Below are positions 52,832 through 61,216 of a stretch of DNA of 64,000 bases, piece after piece. Made by a program: the position numbers and the translations under genes. The stretch spans positions 5,251,001 through 5,315,000 of the forward strand of contig NZ_CP015423.1 of NCBI RefSeq assembly GCF_001719045.1, read 5' to 3'. Every line of letters begins with the position of its first letter. Position 1 is the stretch's first letter. Below the pieces are notes generated by a model, which did not search any database, was not told the DNA's origin, and saw only the letters and a program-made list of their open reading frames with translations. The stretch comes from Paenibacillus polymyxa (GTDB lineage: Bacteria; Bacillota; Bacilli; Paenibacillales; Paenibacillaceae).

Positions 52832-54031
52832 TCAGCCTTTGGATAGTGCTGTTTCAGTTGAAGAAATACGGTTTTCTTGCTTGAATTGTCTTTTTTCTAT
52901 TTCTGGTAGTTGACCGAACAAGATCCAAGCAAATGGCAGGAAACGGGAGATGATCGACACGACGAGCCAAGAGCAAAGAAGTGCAAAGAAAAAACCTCCG
53001 GCATACCACACATGAATAAGCTGCGGAGAACCGATATGTGGTGAAAACTGCCGATACAGGAGCAGGAAGAACGGATGAACCAGATACACACCAAACGACA
53101 GTGTGCCCAGACGTTCCAGTTTGCGAGTGACAAAGGAATGTTGTCGTCTAAACATTAAAAAGCAAATCTGTAGTATTACCAGCGTGCTAGACAGGCTGTA
53201 CATATTATACATAAGTTCAAAAACTAGCGAATTGTACGAGATTCCGTACATTCTATTTTCGTACCACATATAGACATGCATGGTGGCTGAAATCAGCCAT
53301 AAACCCCAAATTGCGATCCATGTCAGCACGCCGGCAACACTTCGTTCCCCCTTACGCATCAGAAACCACGTTTTCAGCTGTGGGTAGTAGTAACCGAGAG
53401 CAGCACCCAGCATGTAGCAGGCTATATAAGACAGTGCCCAACTGCCCTTATTTTGAACCTGAAATAGAAATTTATTTCCAATAACAAATGACCACTGTAC
53501 CAATAGCCCAAGGACAATAGACCATTGTGGAAGTTGCCGACAACGCTGGAACAGCCACAGTACGAATGGAAATGCGAGATAGAATTGCATCATGATAAAA
53601 ATATAATATAAATGAGTATAAGCTTTGCCTGTGGCCAGTTTCAGAGCAAAGCTCTTCGCAAGTGTGGCTATATTCCATGGTTCGGAGCTGCCAGCCATAA
53701 GGGACAGAATGAAATAAAACAGAGAGAACATGACATAAGGTAAGAGGATGTACAGCAATCTCTGCTTATAAAAGCGGCTTAAGAGCTGTCGTCCCATCGG
53801 ACGATCCTTGTAGTTGTAGAACAGCACCATGCTGCTAAGCGCGATAAATACGGGGGTTCCATACTTCATCAACACATTGAGGGCATTGTATACAACATAT
53901 AGGCTGGAATTTGTAAGCTGAACCGTTGCATAAGAAGTGGCATGTACCATCAAGACGGCTAAAATCGCCATGGCTCTGACCAACTGTAATTCGGGAATTT
54001 TTTCTTTGGTCTTAGGCTTCATAAGCTTCAT
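52832..54031 (-). CDS. Membrane acyltransferase, acyl_transf_3 family
   Basis: The 399-residue protein has about ten membrane segments. The N-terminal family motif is PELQLVRAMAILAVLMVHAT with the His in TM1. Next come KYGTPVFIALSSMVLFYNYK and RFYKQRLLYILLPYVMFSLF, and a late FGVYLVHPFFLLLY carries the second His. Such enzymes O-acetylate exopolysaccharide, wall polymer or peptidoglycan (IcaC/OatA type). No extracytoplasmic SGNH domain is present. AGGAGTG-like AAAGGAAATG precedes the start. The adjacent VanRS-like pair may regulate it. Confidence 0.9.
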   Translation of the reverse strand: MKLMKPKTKEKIPELQLVRAMAILAVLMVHATSYATVQLTNSSLYVVYNALNVLMKYGTPVFIALSSMVLFYNYKDRPMGRQLLSRFYKQRLLYILLPYVMFSLFYFILSLMAGSSEPWNIATLAKSFALKLATGKAYTHLYYIFIMMQFYLAFPFVLWLFQRCRQLPQWSIVLGLLVQWSFVIGNKFLFQVQNKGSWALSYIACYMLGAALGYYYPQLKTWFLMRKGERSVAGVLTWIAIWGLWLISATMHVYMWYENRMYGISYNSLVFELMYNMYSLSSTLVILQICFLMFRRQHSFVTRKLERLGTLSFGVYLVHPFFLLLYRQFSPHIGSPQLIHVWYAGGFFFALLCSWLVVSIISRFLPFAWILFGQLPEIEKRQFKQENRISSTETALSKG

Positions 54032-54130
54032 TTCCTTTCAGGAGTGAACTGTATCTTGTCGAACTCTTTCTATTAAAAGATAAAGTTCTTAACAACCTGA
54101 AAGGGAACGGCTTAAGAAACGCTTATGAAC

Positions 54131-54150
54131 TTCTTAACTTTTGTTAAGAA
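54131..54150. promoter_or_regulatory. Inverted repeat, candidate response-regulator site
   Basis: TTCTTAAC, four T residues, GTTAAGAA. A further TTCTTAACA occurs at 54088 and CTTAAG near 54111. The sites lie 57-120 bases before the acyltransferase start. Confidence 0.45.
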
Positions 54151-54278
54151 TTGAGGATTTTGCAAAAATCCCATAAGCGACTTCCAATGAACAAGATATA
54201 GATCGAAATGGTTTAGTTCGTCTATATATTGCACTTTGGAGCGACTGGAATCGAATTTTGCAAAATCCTGAAATTAAA

Positions 54279-54326
54279 AAGAACTTCCATAGCCTCAAAA
54301 TGAGTGGCATGGAAGTTCTTTTTTAT
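54279..54326. terminator. Bidirectional terminator after the CHRD gene
   Basis: AAGAACTTCCAT (54279-54290) pairs perfectly with ATGGAAGTTCTT (54309-54320). T-runs flank it on both strands. Confidence 0.85.
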
Positions 54327-54341
54327 ACTCATGTTCATTCG

Positions 54342-54767
54342 TTATTTGCAACGTTTGATAGGTGCGCGTCTAATCTGTCCACGAATGGCACCGTTCGGAT
54401 GACGGATCGTGTGGACATTGACGTAGGCATTGCCCTCTCTAATTTGGCACACCAAATCATAAATGGTTCTGCCTCTGAGCGGACCGGTAAGATCACAAGC
54501 ACGAAGCATGCCGCTAACGACGCCTCTTCTAACGGTTATCCCAAACTTCGAAGGACCAAACAGTGTAGCAACAACAGGGCCATTTTCACCTCTTCGGCCC
54601 AGATGAATATGCGCTTCGGTTACCCGTGAGATATTGCGTACAGTCAGTTCAAAGCTTAATTGTTGGCTCGTTGGACGGTAACGAAATTCGGCTGTTCCTG
54701 TCGCATTTGTTCTGACAGGAGGCACTTCATTAGCCCCCCTTAAGGTGGCTCTAAACTTATTAGACAT
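54342..54767 (-). CDS. CHRD-domain protein
   Basis: The 141-residue protein is a single CHRD domain: FRATLRGANEVPPVRTNATG, then LSFELTVRNISRVTEAHIHL, GRRGENGPVVATLFG and VNVHTIRHPNGAIRGQI, all typical of the family first seen in chordin. It has no signal peptide, so export, if any, is non-classical or it is a spore protein. I start at 54767, behind AAAGGAGGGG, rather than at upstream in-frame ATGs. Its function in bacteria is unknown. Confidence 0.88.
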   Translation of the reverse strand: MSNKFRATLRGANEVPPVRTNATGTAEFRYRPTSQQLSFELTVRNISRVTEAHIHLGRRGENGPVVATLFGPSKFGITVRRGVVSGMLRACDLTGPLRGRTIYDLVCQIREGNAYVNVHTIRHPNGAIRGQIRRAPIKRCK

Positions 54768-54935
54768 GACACCCCTCCTTTCCCAGTGTTGGTTTAGTGT
54801 ATTCACAGGGCCAGAGAAAGGGCTGTACATTAGCCTATTCATCAGAAGTTGTGTGTTTTACAAGTTATTCAGTCCAAGCACAAAACAAACTTTTTCATAG
54901 TCTATGAGTATCTGCTAGAGAGAGGAGGGGAAACC

Positions 54936-55358
54936 ATGGGAACATTTATTGATGGAAGAACATCCCAAAATGCTTCGACAGCCAACTCTATTGCCATTCC
55001 GATCACTCTTTTAAATACACCTCAATTGTTCGGGCAGATCGGATTAAACACACAGGGAGCTACAGGTACGCCACGGGTTCTGCTTAAAGGAACCATATCG
55101 CTTCAACTTCCGCTTGCTTTAGTCGGGATAACGATCACTATTGTAAGAGGTACCCTAGTCACTGACCCTGTTGTTTATTCGGCTACGTCTACTTTCAGTT
55201 TGAGTTTATTAGCTCCACAGGTTATTGCGTTCTCAGCCGATGACTTTAACCCGCCGATTACACCACAATTGGTTTATACAGCTTTTGTTTCTGCTAACCT
55301 GCTGGGTACAGTACGAGTAGGTCCAGAGAGCTTTGACGGAATTCTGGTTGCGGATTAA
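54936..55358 (+). CDS. Small beta-rich protein, possible exosporium/spore-surface family
   Basis: The 140-residue product starts at 54936 behind AGAGGAGGGG. It is hydrophobic but not membrane-like, with beta-strand alternation (TISLQLPLALVGITITIVRG, then TSTFSLSLLAPQVIAF). It lacks a signal peptide and Cys. The composition and the MGTFIDGRTSQNASTANSI opening remind me of exosporium-type proteins of spore-formers. That is weak recognition, and it may be something else. It is divergent from the CHRD gene. Confidence 0.55.
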   Translation: MGTFIDGRTSQNASTANSIAIPITLLNTPQLFGQIGLNTQGATGTPRVLLKGTISLQLPLALVGITITIVRGTLVTDPVVYSATSTFSLSLLAPQVIAFSADDFNPPITPQLVYTAFVSANLLGTVRVGPESFDGILVAD

Positions 55359-55392
55359 TGTAGTAATTTTGATATGACGAAATATGCTTCAT

Positions 55393-55426
55393 AAAGCTTC
55401 GCAGTTGTAACTGCGAAGCTTTTTTG
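55393..55426 (+). terminator. Terminator
   Basis: AAAGCTTCGCAGTT pairs perfectly with AACTGCGAAGCTTT across a 2-base gap (a short real loop), followed by a T-run. Confidence 0.9.
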
Positions 55427-55589
55427 TGTACAAGTACAAGTTTCAGCTTAACGAATAAACTACTTTTCTTTTGCATAAGAATTACATAGGTATAAACCTG
55501 CAACAATGGGTAGAATTTTATGTATACGCTTACAAAAAACGAAATATCCTTTGCTTCATACAATTAAAAATTTGGAGGAGGAATGAAGA

Positions 55590-56750
55590 ATGAAGTGGAA
55601 AAAAGGATTGACTGGTATGCTTTTAGCAGCTTTTTTATGTGGTGCACCAGGTGTGGGCATAGCTACCCCGGCACATGCATCCGCTGGCGAGTACAAGTTT
55701 GATTTTGGTGGAGGTACGGTCGAAACGGGTTATACTGGAGTGAGCGCTTCGCTGTCCTATGACTCAGCACGTGGCTATGGCTTTCGTACCCCTGAGAATA
55801 TGCGTAATGTCGGTGCTTCGGGGACTGGAGTGGCAAGCGATGCGGTACGGTTCCTGGCTACAGGTACGAAAAGCGAGAATACTTTTGACGTTGATCTTCC
55901 TCCTGGTTTGTATGAGGTGTCGGTTACTTTAGGGGATACCTCTCGTTCGAGTATTGCGGTTGAAGGGGTATATCAGGTCATTAATATGACAGGGAATGGG
56001 GCCAAGGATCGCTTTCAAATTCCAGTGACAGACGGACAGCTAAATCTGCTGGTTACTGAAGGCAAAGAGGGCGCGGTCTTCACACTCAGTGCATTGGAAA
56101 TCAGGCCATTATCTAGCAATCCGGTTACGAATCGAACGATTTATATCGGTGGAGATTCTACGGTTTGTAACTATTATCCGCTAGATAGCAGTGTGCAGGC
56201 GGGATGGGGTCAACTGCTGCCAGAGTTTGTGAACACGAATACTTTTCAAATTCGCAATATGGCGTCAGGAGGCCAAATTGCTAGAGGCTTCCACCAGGAC
56301 GGTCAGTTGGAGGCCATCGTCCAATATATCAAGCCGGGGGATTATTTTATTCTCCAATTGGGCATTAATGACACCAATCCAAAGCATAACGAAAGCGAAG
56401 CGGAGTTTAAGGACTGGATGCGGGATATGATCCGGCAGGTTAAGGCTAAGGGGGCGACGGTAATCCTGTCAACTCCGCAAGGACGAGCCACTGACTTTAA
56501 TGCTAACCATGTACACAACGCAGAAAATAGATGGTATAGAAGCGCTATTTTGGCGCTGGCTCAAGAGGAACAAACACCTTTAGTCGATCTGAATGTTCTT
56601 AGTTCAGCTTATTTCACTTCTATTGGTAAAGACGCTACACTGGCCTTGTATATGAATGGCGATACACTCCATCCAAACTATGAAGGTGCAAGGGAATTGG
56701 CCCGATTGGTAGCACAGGATTTAAAAAGGCAGGGTCTGAGCGGATTCTAA
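55590..56750 (+). CDS. Secreted SGNH esterase, rhamnogalacturonan acetylesterase (CE12-like)
   Basis: The 386-residue protein has a signal peptide (to about residue 31, ATPAHASA), an N-terminal beta-sandwich (about 35-175; YKFDFGGG, a carbohydrate-binding or fibronectin-like part) and a C-terminal SGNH hydrolase domain. Its blocks are IGGDSTVCNYYP (Ser), MASGGQIARGF (Gly), QLGINDTNP (Asn) and GDTLHPNYEG (Asp and His). This is the plan of YesT/RhgT-type CE12 enzymes that remove acetyl groups from pectin. AGGAGGAATGAAGA precedes the ATG. A plant-associated life fits; the rhamnose genes of this window could use the released sugar. Confidence 0.9.
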   Translation: MKWKKGLTGMLLAAFLCGAPGVGIATPAHASAGEYKFDFGGGTVETGYTGVSASLSYDSARGYGFRTPENMRNVGASGTGVASDAVRFLATGTKSENTFDVDLPPGLYEVSVTLGDTSRSSIAVEGVYQVINMTGNGAKDRFQIPVTDGQLNLLVTEGKEGAVFTLSALEIRPLSSNPVTNRTIYIGGDSTVCNYYPLDSSVQAGWGQLLPEFVNTNTFQIRNMASGGQIARGFHQDGQLEAIVQYIKPGDYFILQLGINDTNPKHNESEAEFKDWMRDMIRQVKAKGATVILSTPQGRATDFNANHVHNAENRWYRSAILALAQEEQTPLVDLNVLSSAYFTSIGKDATLALYMNGDTLHPNYEGARELARLVAQDLKRQGLSGF

Positions 56751-56764
56751 ATTTAAATTAATGG

Positions 56765-56806
56765 GTTTTCCCCTGCTTCTTGCATTCGTAGGAGCAGGGG
56801 TTTTTA
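56765..56806 (+). terminator. Terminator of the esterase gene
   Basis: CCCCTGCT (56770-56777) pairs with AGCAGGGG (56793-56800), followed by a T-run. Confidence 0.85.
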
Positions 56807-56866
56807 GCCTCTGTTCATAGTGCTATAATTATTGAAAAAGCAATAGTAATACGGAGGAATTAGAAC

Positions 56867-57190
56867 ATGCAGCCTTTCACTGCCCGTGTGCTTCAAATTA
56901 TACGGTTGATCCCTGAGGGAAAAGTAATGACTTACGGTCAAATTGCGACAGAGGCAGGAAGCCCAAGAGGTGCCAGACAGGTGGTGCGAATTTTGCATAC
57001 ATTGAGCGAAAAACACCGACTTCCTTGGCATAGAGTAGTCAACCGTTTGGGGGAGATTGCTTTGCAGGAGGATGAGTCCGCATCCCTGCAGCGTCTGTAT
57101 TTAGAGGAGGAAGGCATACATTTTAATGAAAGCGGGCGTATTCCACTAGATCAATATCTCTATGATCCTCAGGTGGAGATGGAAGAATAG
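56867..57190 (+). CDS. Alkyltransferase-like protein (ATL)
   Basis: The 107-residue protein has the C-terminal fold of O6-alkylguanine transferases: YGQIATEAGSPRGARQVVRIL then LPWHRVVNRLGEIAL. The active-site PCHR is PWHR here: Trp replaces the alkyl-accepting Cys, the mark of ATL proteins. These bind O6-alkylguanine and hand it to nucleotide excision repair instead of repairing it. ACGGAGGAATTAG precedes the ATG. It is a single gene with terminators on both sides. Confidence 0.93.
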   Translation: MQPFTARVLQIIRLIPEGKVMTYGQIATEAGSPRGARQVVRILHTLSEKHRLPWHRVVNRLGEIALQEDESASLQRLYLEEEGIHFNESGRIPLDQYLYDPQVEMEE

Positions 57191-57238
57191 GAATGGAACA
57201 AGCTATGCGGTTATATATTGGGTTTGATCATCACAAAG

Positions 57239-57280
57239 ATCCGGGACAAATCAATTATCGATTTGTCCCGGATTTTTTTA
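57239..57280 (+). terminator. Terminator of the ATL gene
   Basis: ATCCGGGACAAATC (57239-57252) pairs perfectly with GATTTGTCCCGGAT (57260-57273), followed by a T-run. Confidence 0.92.
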
Positions 57281-57345
57281 TCTAGCATACGAAGCAGATA
57301 ACTAGAGGTAATCTGTTATTTATAGCATAAGATTCATTTGTCATT

Positions 57346-57534
57346 TTATCCGATAAGATGCTGCTGATCCCGTTGGGCAAGGTGAAAAGAAATGCTGTTC
57401 ATCAGCGGTATATCGTTGTTTTTCCGGGCTTCCCGGATTAGTTGTTTCTTTTTTTGTTCTGATTCACGTAAAAAGCGGGTCATCCACAAATCAGACGGTT
57501 CGTTAGTGGTTGTCATGCGAGATTCTTTTATCAT
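57346..57534 (-). CDS. Small unknown protein, 62 residues
   Basis: GGGAGG lies 8 bases before the ATG. The product is polar and helical, rich in Lys, Arg and Gln (RFLRESEQKKKQLIREARKN), without Cys or membrane segment. I do not recognise it. The good ribosome site and the lack of any overlapping gene support a real gene. Confidence 0.6.
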   Translation of the reverse strand: MIKESRMTTTNEPSDLWMTRFLRESEQKKKQLIREARKNNDIPLMNSISFHLAQRDQQHLIG

Positions 57535-57852
57535 CTATTAACCCTCCCAGTGAGCGGCTGTTATTCTTTCTCTAGTATATGTTCCAAACCTTAATAGATG
57601 CTGTTGGTTTCCTTAAAATTAGCTGAAAATTAGGTAAAGTTCAGGTAAAAATAGCTTGAATCAATGTCTTATTGGACGAAAAGTAGTATAAAGCGAGTAA
57701 TCAGGAAGTAAAGGTTACAAAAATGTATTGTTTTGACACCTTGTACCAACATAAACCTGAAAGTACAATTAGAATGCAAAGAGTTCGTGGAAATTTATGT
57801 CGAAAAGAATGGAAATGATTCGAAGAACGCACGAAAGGGGAGAGATTCATCT
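57535..57852. other. Promoter region of the export operon
   Basis: The 318 bases are AT-rich. AGGTAAA occurs twice with an 11-base period (57632-57638 and 57643-57649), a usual layout for a response-regulator site. TTGACA at 57733-57738 may be a -35 box, but I see no good -10. The reading frame of the next gene is open through the last 120 bases, but without a ribosome site. Confidence 0.5.
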
Positions 57853-59016
57853 ATGAAGCAAAAAGCGGCTGCCGTGCTGCTTGTATTGTCCTTATCATCA
57901 GGCTTGGCCTCCACTGTACAGGCTGAGAGTTTATCAGGAAATGTAGCATCAAGTACGTCAGTTAGTCCATCCGCTGGGGCTACATCGAAGACATCATCCG
58001 TAACGGGTCAGGCTTTACCTACATTGACACTCAAGCAGGCCGCGGAATGGGCACAGACGAACAGTTACAATACGCGTACCGCCGAACGGGACGTAGAGCG
58101 TCGCAGAATGGAACTGAAAAATGCAGAAAAGGATCTGGGGAATTCACCTGTCGATTTTATAGACAATGAGTATGTTGATGATGAAACGTCATGGAAGAAT
58201 TACAGTTCCTCTACCTTATCCTATCTAGCCAGCAAAAAGCAGGCGCAGTTCGCCAAAGACCAGATTTATTTTAATGTGATGAAAAGCTACCAAAGTGTGT
58301 TTGTAGCAGAAAACCAGGTGAAAAATGATCTGGAAGCGCTTGAAATTGCTCAAGCGGAGGAAAAGATTGCACTTGCTAAATTTGCGCGCGGCAAGCTGTC
58401 TGAGTATACGAAAAACGAGAGTACACAGGCCAGAAGCCAGGCTCAGCAAACAGTAGAGCAGGGGAAAATTGCGTTGCAAAAATCCAGAGATGCTCTGAAC
58501 TTCCTTATGGGACAGCCTAATGGAACAGCTTATGAATTGGTTGATCGACCCGTGTACAAGGAACCCAAAAAACTGGATATCGAATTACATATACAACAGC
58601 TGACAGACATGAATCCGAATTTATGGAAGCTGGAGGATAGTATCAAAACTTCGGAGCTCAATGTGAGATACTTCGATTTTAACAGCGGCGCAGGTGCTTA
58701 CGATCTAGCTAAAATGGATGTCGATACAGCCAAAGAGGAGCTCGCCAAAGGTCAAAAGGATTTTGCTGAATCACTCCGCAATTTGTATGCCACGGTTAAG
58801 GAAAACCAAAAGAAATACGTACAACTGGAAGAAAGCTTGCGTACGGCAAAAGAGGCCTTGGAGTTATCACGCAAAAAGTGGGCCAGAGGTCTAATTATCG
58901 AGACGGAGTTGAAAAATAATCAGCTAAAAGTGAACCAGATTGAACGGCAAATGGAAGAGCTGGCGATCGAGTTGGATCAAAATGAGTATACGTTGAACAA
59001 GCCATGGAGCACATAG
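57853..59016 (+). CDS. TolC-like (outer membrane efflux family) secreted protein
   Basis: The 387-residue product starts at 57853 behind AAGGGGAGAG. A signal peptide ends near residue 26 (TVQAES). After a Ser/Thr linker the family pattern appears: LTLKQAAEWAQTNSYNTRTA, then a long coiled-coil stretch with KFARGKLSEYTKNESTQARS, LNFLMGQP, and a second half ending RKKWARGLIIETELKNNQLK. These are the alpha-hairpin repeats of TolC/OEP proteins. The protein is shorter than TolC, and I see no beta-barrel strands, so it may be a surface coiled-coil tube or adaptor. A MacAB-type ABC exporter follows. Confidence 0.8.
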   Translation: MKQKAAAVLLVLSLSSGLASTVQAESLSGNVASSTSVSPSAGATSKTSSVTGQALPTLTLKQAAEWAQTNSYNTRTAERDVERRRMELKNAEKDLGNSPVDFIDNEYVDDETSWKNYSSSTLSYLASKKQAQFAKDQIYFNVMKSYQSVFVAENQVKNDLEALEIAQAEEKIALAKFARGKLSEYTKNESTQARSQAQQTVEQGKIALQKSRDALNFLMGQPNGTAYELVDRPVYKEPKKLDIELHIQQLTDMNPNLWKLEDSIKTSELNVRYFDFNSGAGAYDLAKMDVDTAKEELAKGQKDFAESLRNLYATVKENQKKYVQLEESLRTAKEALELSRKKWARGLIIETELKNNQLKVNQIERQMEELAIELDQNEYTLNKPWST

Positions 59017-59029
59017 GGAGGAAACGGCG

Positions 59030-60490
59030 TTGGCAGAAACGGTTTTAAATGATGCTTTAATCAAGTTACGGAAAAAACGGAGAAAAAAGTGGATATGGAC
59101 TGCAATTGTTCTACTGGTTGTAGGTGGAGGCGGAGCGGCAGTATATCTGAATCTGCCCAAGGAGCAGGAGGCACCTTTAGTTCAGGATGAGACGCTTAAA
59201 GTAGAGCGCGGCGATGTGAGTGAGAAGCTGGACACGTCCGGCACTGTGCAAGCATCCAAGGAAGTGAAGTTAAACTTCACGAGTGCAGGTGATAACAAGC
59301 TGGCAGCGGTAAATGTGAAAGCCGGGGACAAGGTGAAAAAAGGACAGGTGCTGGCTCTTCTGGACAGTTCAGAAATTAAAATGCAAATTCAGACTGCGTC
59401 TGATACTTTGGAAATATCCAAAGCCAAGCTGGCTGAATTAGAAAAAGGTCCGAAGGCAGAGGATATTGAAATTCAGAAGACAAATGTACTTCGGGCCAAA
59501 ATGGCTATCGATACAGCGCAAGAATCATTTGAATTGGAAGAAGCCGAAAGTCAGAAGAAAACTTCCCAAAAGCTGTTGGAACAGGCGCGAAAGGCATATG
59601 AAGACCAAAAGTTTTTACATGATGCCGGTGCGGTGTCCAACAGTGAATTGGAGCAGGCAGAGCAAGCACTGGATAAAGCACAGACGGACTATGATGGTCT
59701 GGATCTGCAGTTCCGCAAAATCATGTCGCAAAAACGTCGCACCATTTCAGAAGCTGAAATCGGATATCGTACGGCAATGGCAGAGCTTCGCAAAATTCAG
59801 GTTCCTGCTGATGCATCCAATATTCAAGCCTCACGGATAGAGGTTCGAAGACAGGCGACGGAACTGGAGCAGAAGAAAAATGAATTGAACAAGCTTCAGG
59901 TCACAGCACCTTGGGACGGAGTGATCTTGAAGGTGAACGGGGATGTGGGGACTAGTCCGACCGCTCCATTCATTGTCATGAATAACTCGGATTCCAATGA
60001 TCTTAAGGTAGTTGTAAAGGTAAGTCAGACCGACATTGTCAAAGTAAAGAAGGGTCTTTCAGCCGTGTTGACTACCAATGCCTATCCGGGTGAATCTTTT
60101 CCAGGGAAGGTGCAATTCGTCTCACCGGAAGCCTCTACGGATGAAGGGATGACGACGTATCTGATGGAACTGTCTGTCCATGACCCGAAAGGCAAGCTCA
60201 AAACGGGCATGATTATGAATGTGGCCGTTATTTTGGGAGTACACAAAAATGTACTGTTCGTACCTGCGACTGCGCTGAGATCCGAAGGGGGACAGGATGG
60301 CGTGTATGTTGCCGCCAATAATGCTGCGAATCCAGGGGCGCGCACATTCAAGCCCGTAGAACTCGGATTTTACACGCCAGATCGAGTCGAGCTCAAGTCA
60401 GGTGTAAAGGAGGGTGACACGCTTATTGTGCCTGCTCCTGAACCTCCGCCGGATCCTTCCGCTATGGGCGGCATGCAGGGAGGCTTTTAA
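59030..60490 (+). CDS. HlyD/MacA-like membrane fusion protein
   Basis: The 486-residue protein starts at TTG behind GGAGGAAAC. It has a basic N-terminus (LRKKRRKKW), one membrane segment (about 22-42), a lipoyl half-motif (VKAGDKVKKGQVLALLDSSE), a long coiled coil (about 125-285) and the second lipoyl half (LQVTAPWDGVILKVNGDVGT). Beta-barrel and membrane-proximal parts follow (FVPATALRSEGGQDGVYVAA), ending in a Pro/Gly/Met-rich tail. It links the ABC exporter to the TolC-like protein or to the wall. B. subtilis YknX is the closest named monoderm relative. Confidence 0.92.
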   Translation: MAETVLNDALIKLRKKRRKKWIWTAIVLLVVGGGGAAVYLNLPKEQEAPLVQDETLKVERGDVSEKLDTSGTVQASKEVKLNFTSAGDNKLAAVNVKAGDKVKKGQVLALLDSSEIKMQIQTASDTLEISKAKLAELEKGPKAEDIEIQKTNVLRAKMAIDTAQESFELEEAESQKKTSQKLLEQARKAYEDQKFLHDAGAVSNSELEQAEQALDKAQTDYDGLDLQFRKIMSQKRRTISEAEIGYRTAMAELRKIQVPADASNIQASRIEVRRQATELEQKKNELNKLQVTAPWDGVILKVNGDVGTSPTAPFIVMNNSDSNDLKVVVKVSQTDIVKVKKGLSAVLTTNAYPGESFPGKVQFVSPEASTDEGMTTYLMELSVHDPKGKLKTGMIMNVAVILGVHKNVLFVPATALRSEGGQDGVYVAANNAANPGARTFKPVELGFYTPDRVELKSGVKEGDTLIVPAPEPPPDPSAMGGMQGGF

Positions 60491-60496
60491 ACGGGT

Positions 60497-61216
60497 ATGA
60501 GATACGTCATTCAGATTGAGGATTTGAAAAAAGTGTACCAGGTCGGAGATCAGGAAATTCATGCCCTGCGTGAGGTACAACTTGATATTGCTGACGGTGA
60601 TTTTGTTGCGATCATGGGACCGTCTGGATCAGGCAAGTCCACGATGATGAATGTCATCGGCTGTCTGGATTTACCTACATCGGGACAATTTTATTTGGAT
60701 GGCTATTCGATATTAGATGCCCGCGAGGATGAACTGGCTATTATACGTAATCAGAAAATCGGATTTGTATTTCAAAAATTTCATTTGCTCCCGCGAGCAA
60801 CGGCTTTGGAGAATGTGGAACTGCCTATGATCTATGCGGGTATTTCTGCCAAGGAGCGTCGTTTACGGGCAATGGAAGCCCTCACTAGCGTAGGTCTAGG
60901 CGATCGGATGAACAATAGGCCGAACGAATTGTCAGGCGGTCAGCAGCAGCGGGTATCCATTGCGCGTGCACTTGTGAACAATCCGGTTATTCTCTTGGCG
61001 GATGAACCGACAGGCGCATTGGACTCCAAAACAAGTGTTGAAATCATGGGGATTTTTCAGCGTCTGAATGATCAGGGGAAAACGGTTGTATTGGTTACTC
61101 ATGATCAGGAGGTTGCGGAATACGCCAAGCGTCTGATTCATTTTCGAGATGGGCGGATTGAAGAGGATCAGCCTGTTGGGAAACGAAGAATGGCGGCAGA
61201 GGAAGTGAAGGCATGA
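60497..61216 (+). CDS. MacB/LolD-like ABC ATPase
   Basis: The 239-residue ATPase has Walker A GPSGSGKST, Q-loop GFVFQKFHLLPRATALENVE, signature ELSGGQQQRVSIARAL, Walker B ILLADEPTGALDSKT and switch VTHDQEVAEYAKRLI. It is the MacB/YknY group that drives FtsX-type permeases by mechanotransmission. Start and stop are tightly packed against the neighbours (6-base gap and a 4-base overlap). Confidence 0.94.
   Translation: MRYVIQIEDLKKVYQVGDQEIHALREVQLDIADGDFVAIMGPSGSGKSTMMNVIGCLDLPTSGQFYLDGYSILDAREDELAIIRNQKIGFVFQKFHLLPRATALENVELPMIYAGISAKERRLRAMEALTSVGLGDRMNNRPNELSGGQQQRVSIARALVNNPVILLADEPTGALDSKTSVEIMGIFQRLNDQGKTVVLVTHDQEVAEYAKRLIHFRDGRIEEDQPVGKRRMAAEEVKA

Larger units (their letters stand above)
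54032..54341. other. Spacer with TTAAC-rich promoter region and bidirectional terminator
   Basis: The first half (upstream of the acyltransferase, minus strand) holds repeated CTTAAC/GTTAAG motifs, among them a perfect inverted repeat at 54131-54150. The second half holds the hairpin at 54279-54320. Confidence 0.6.
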
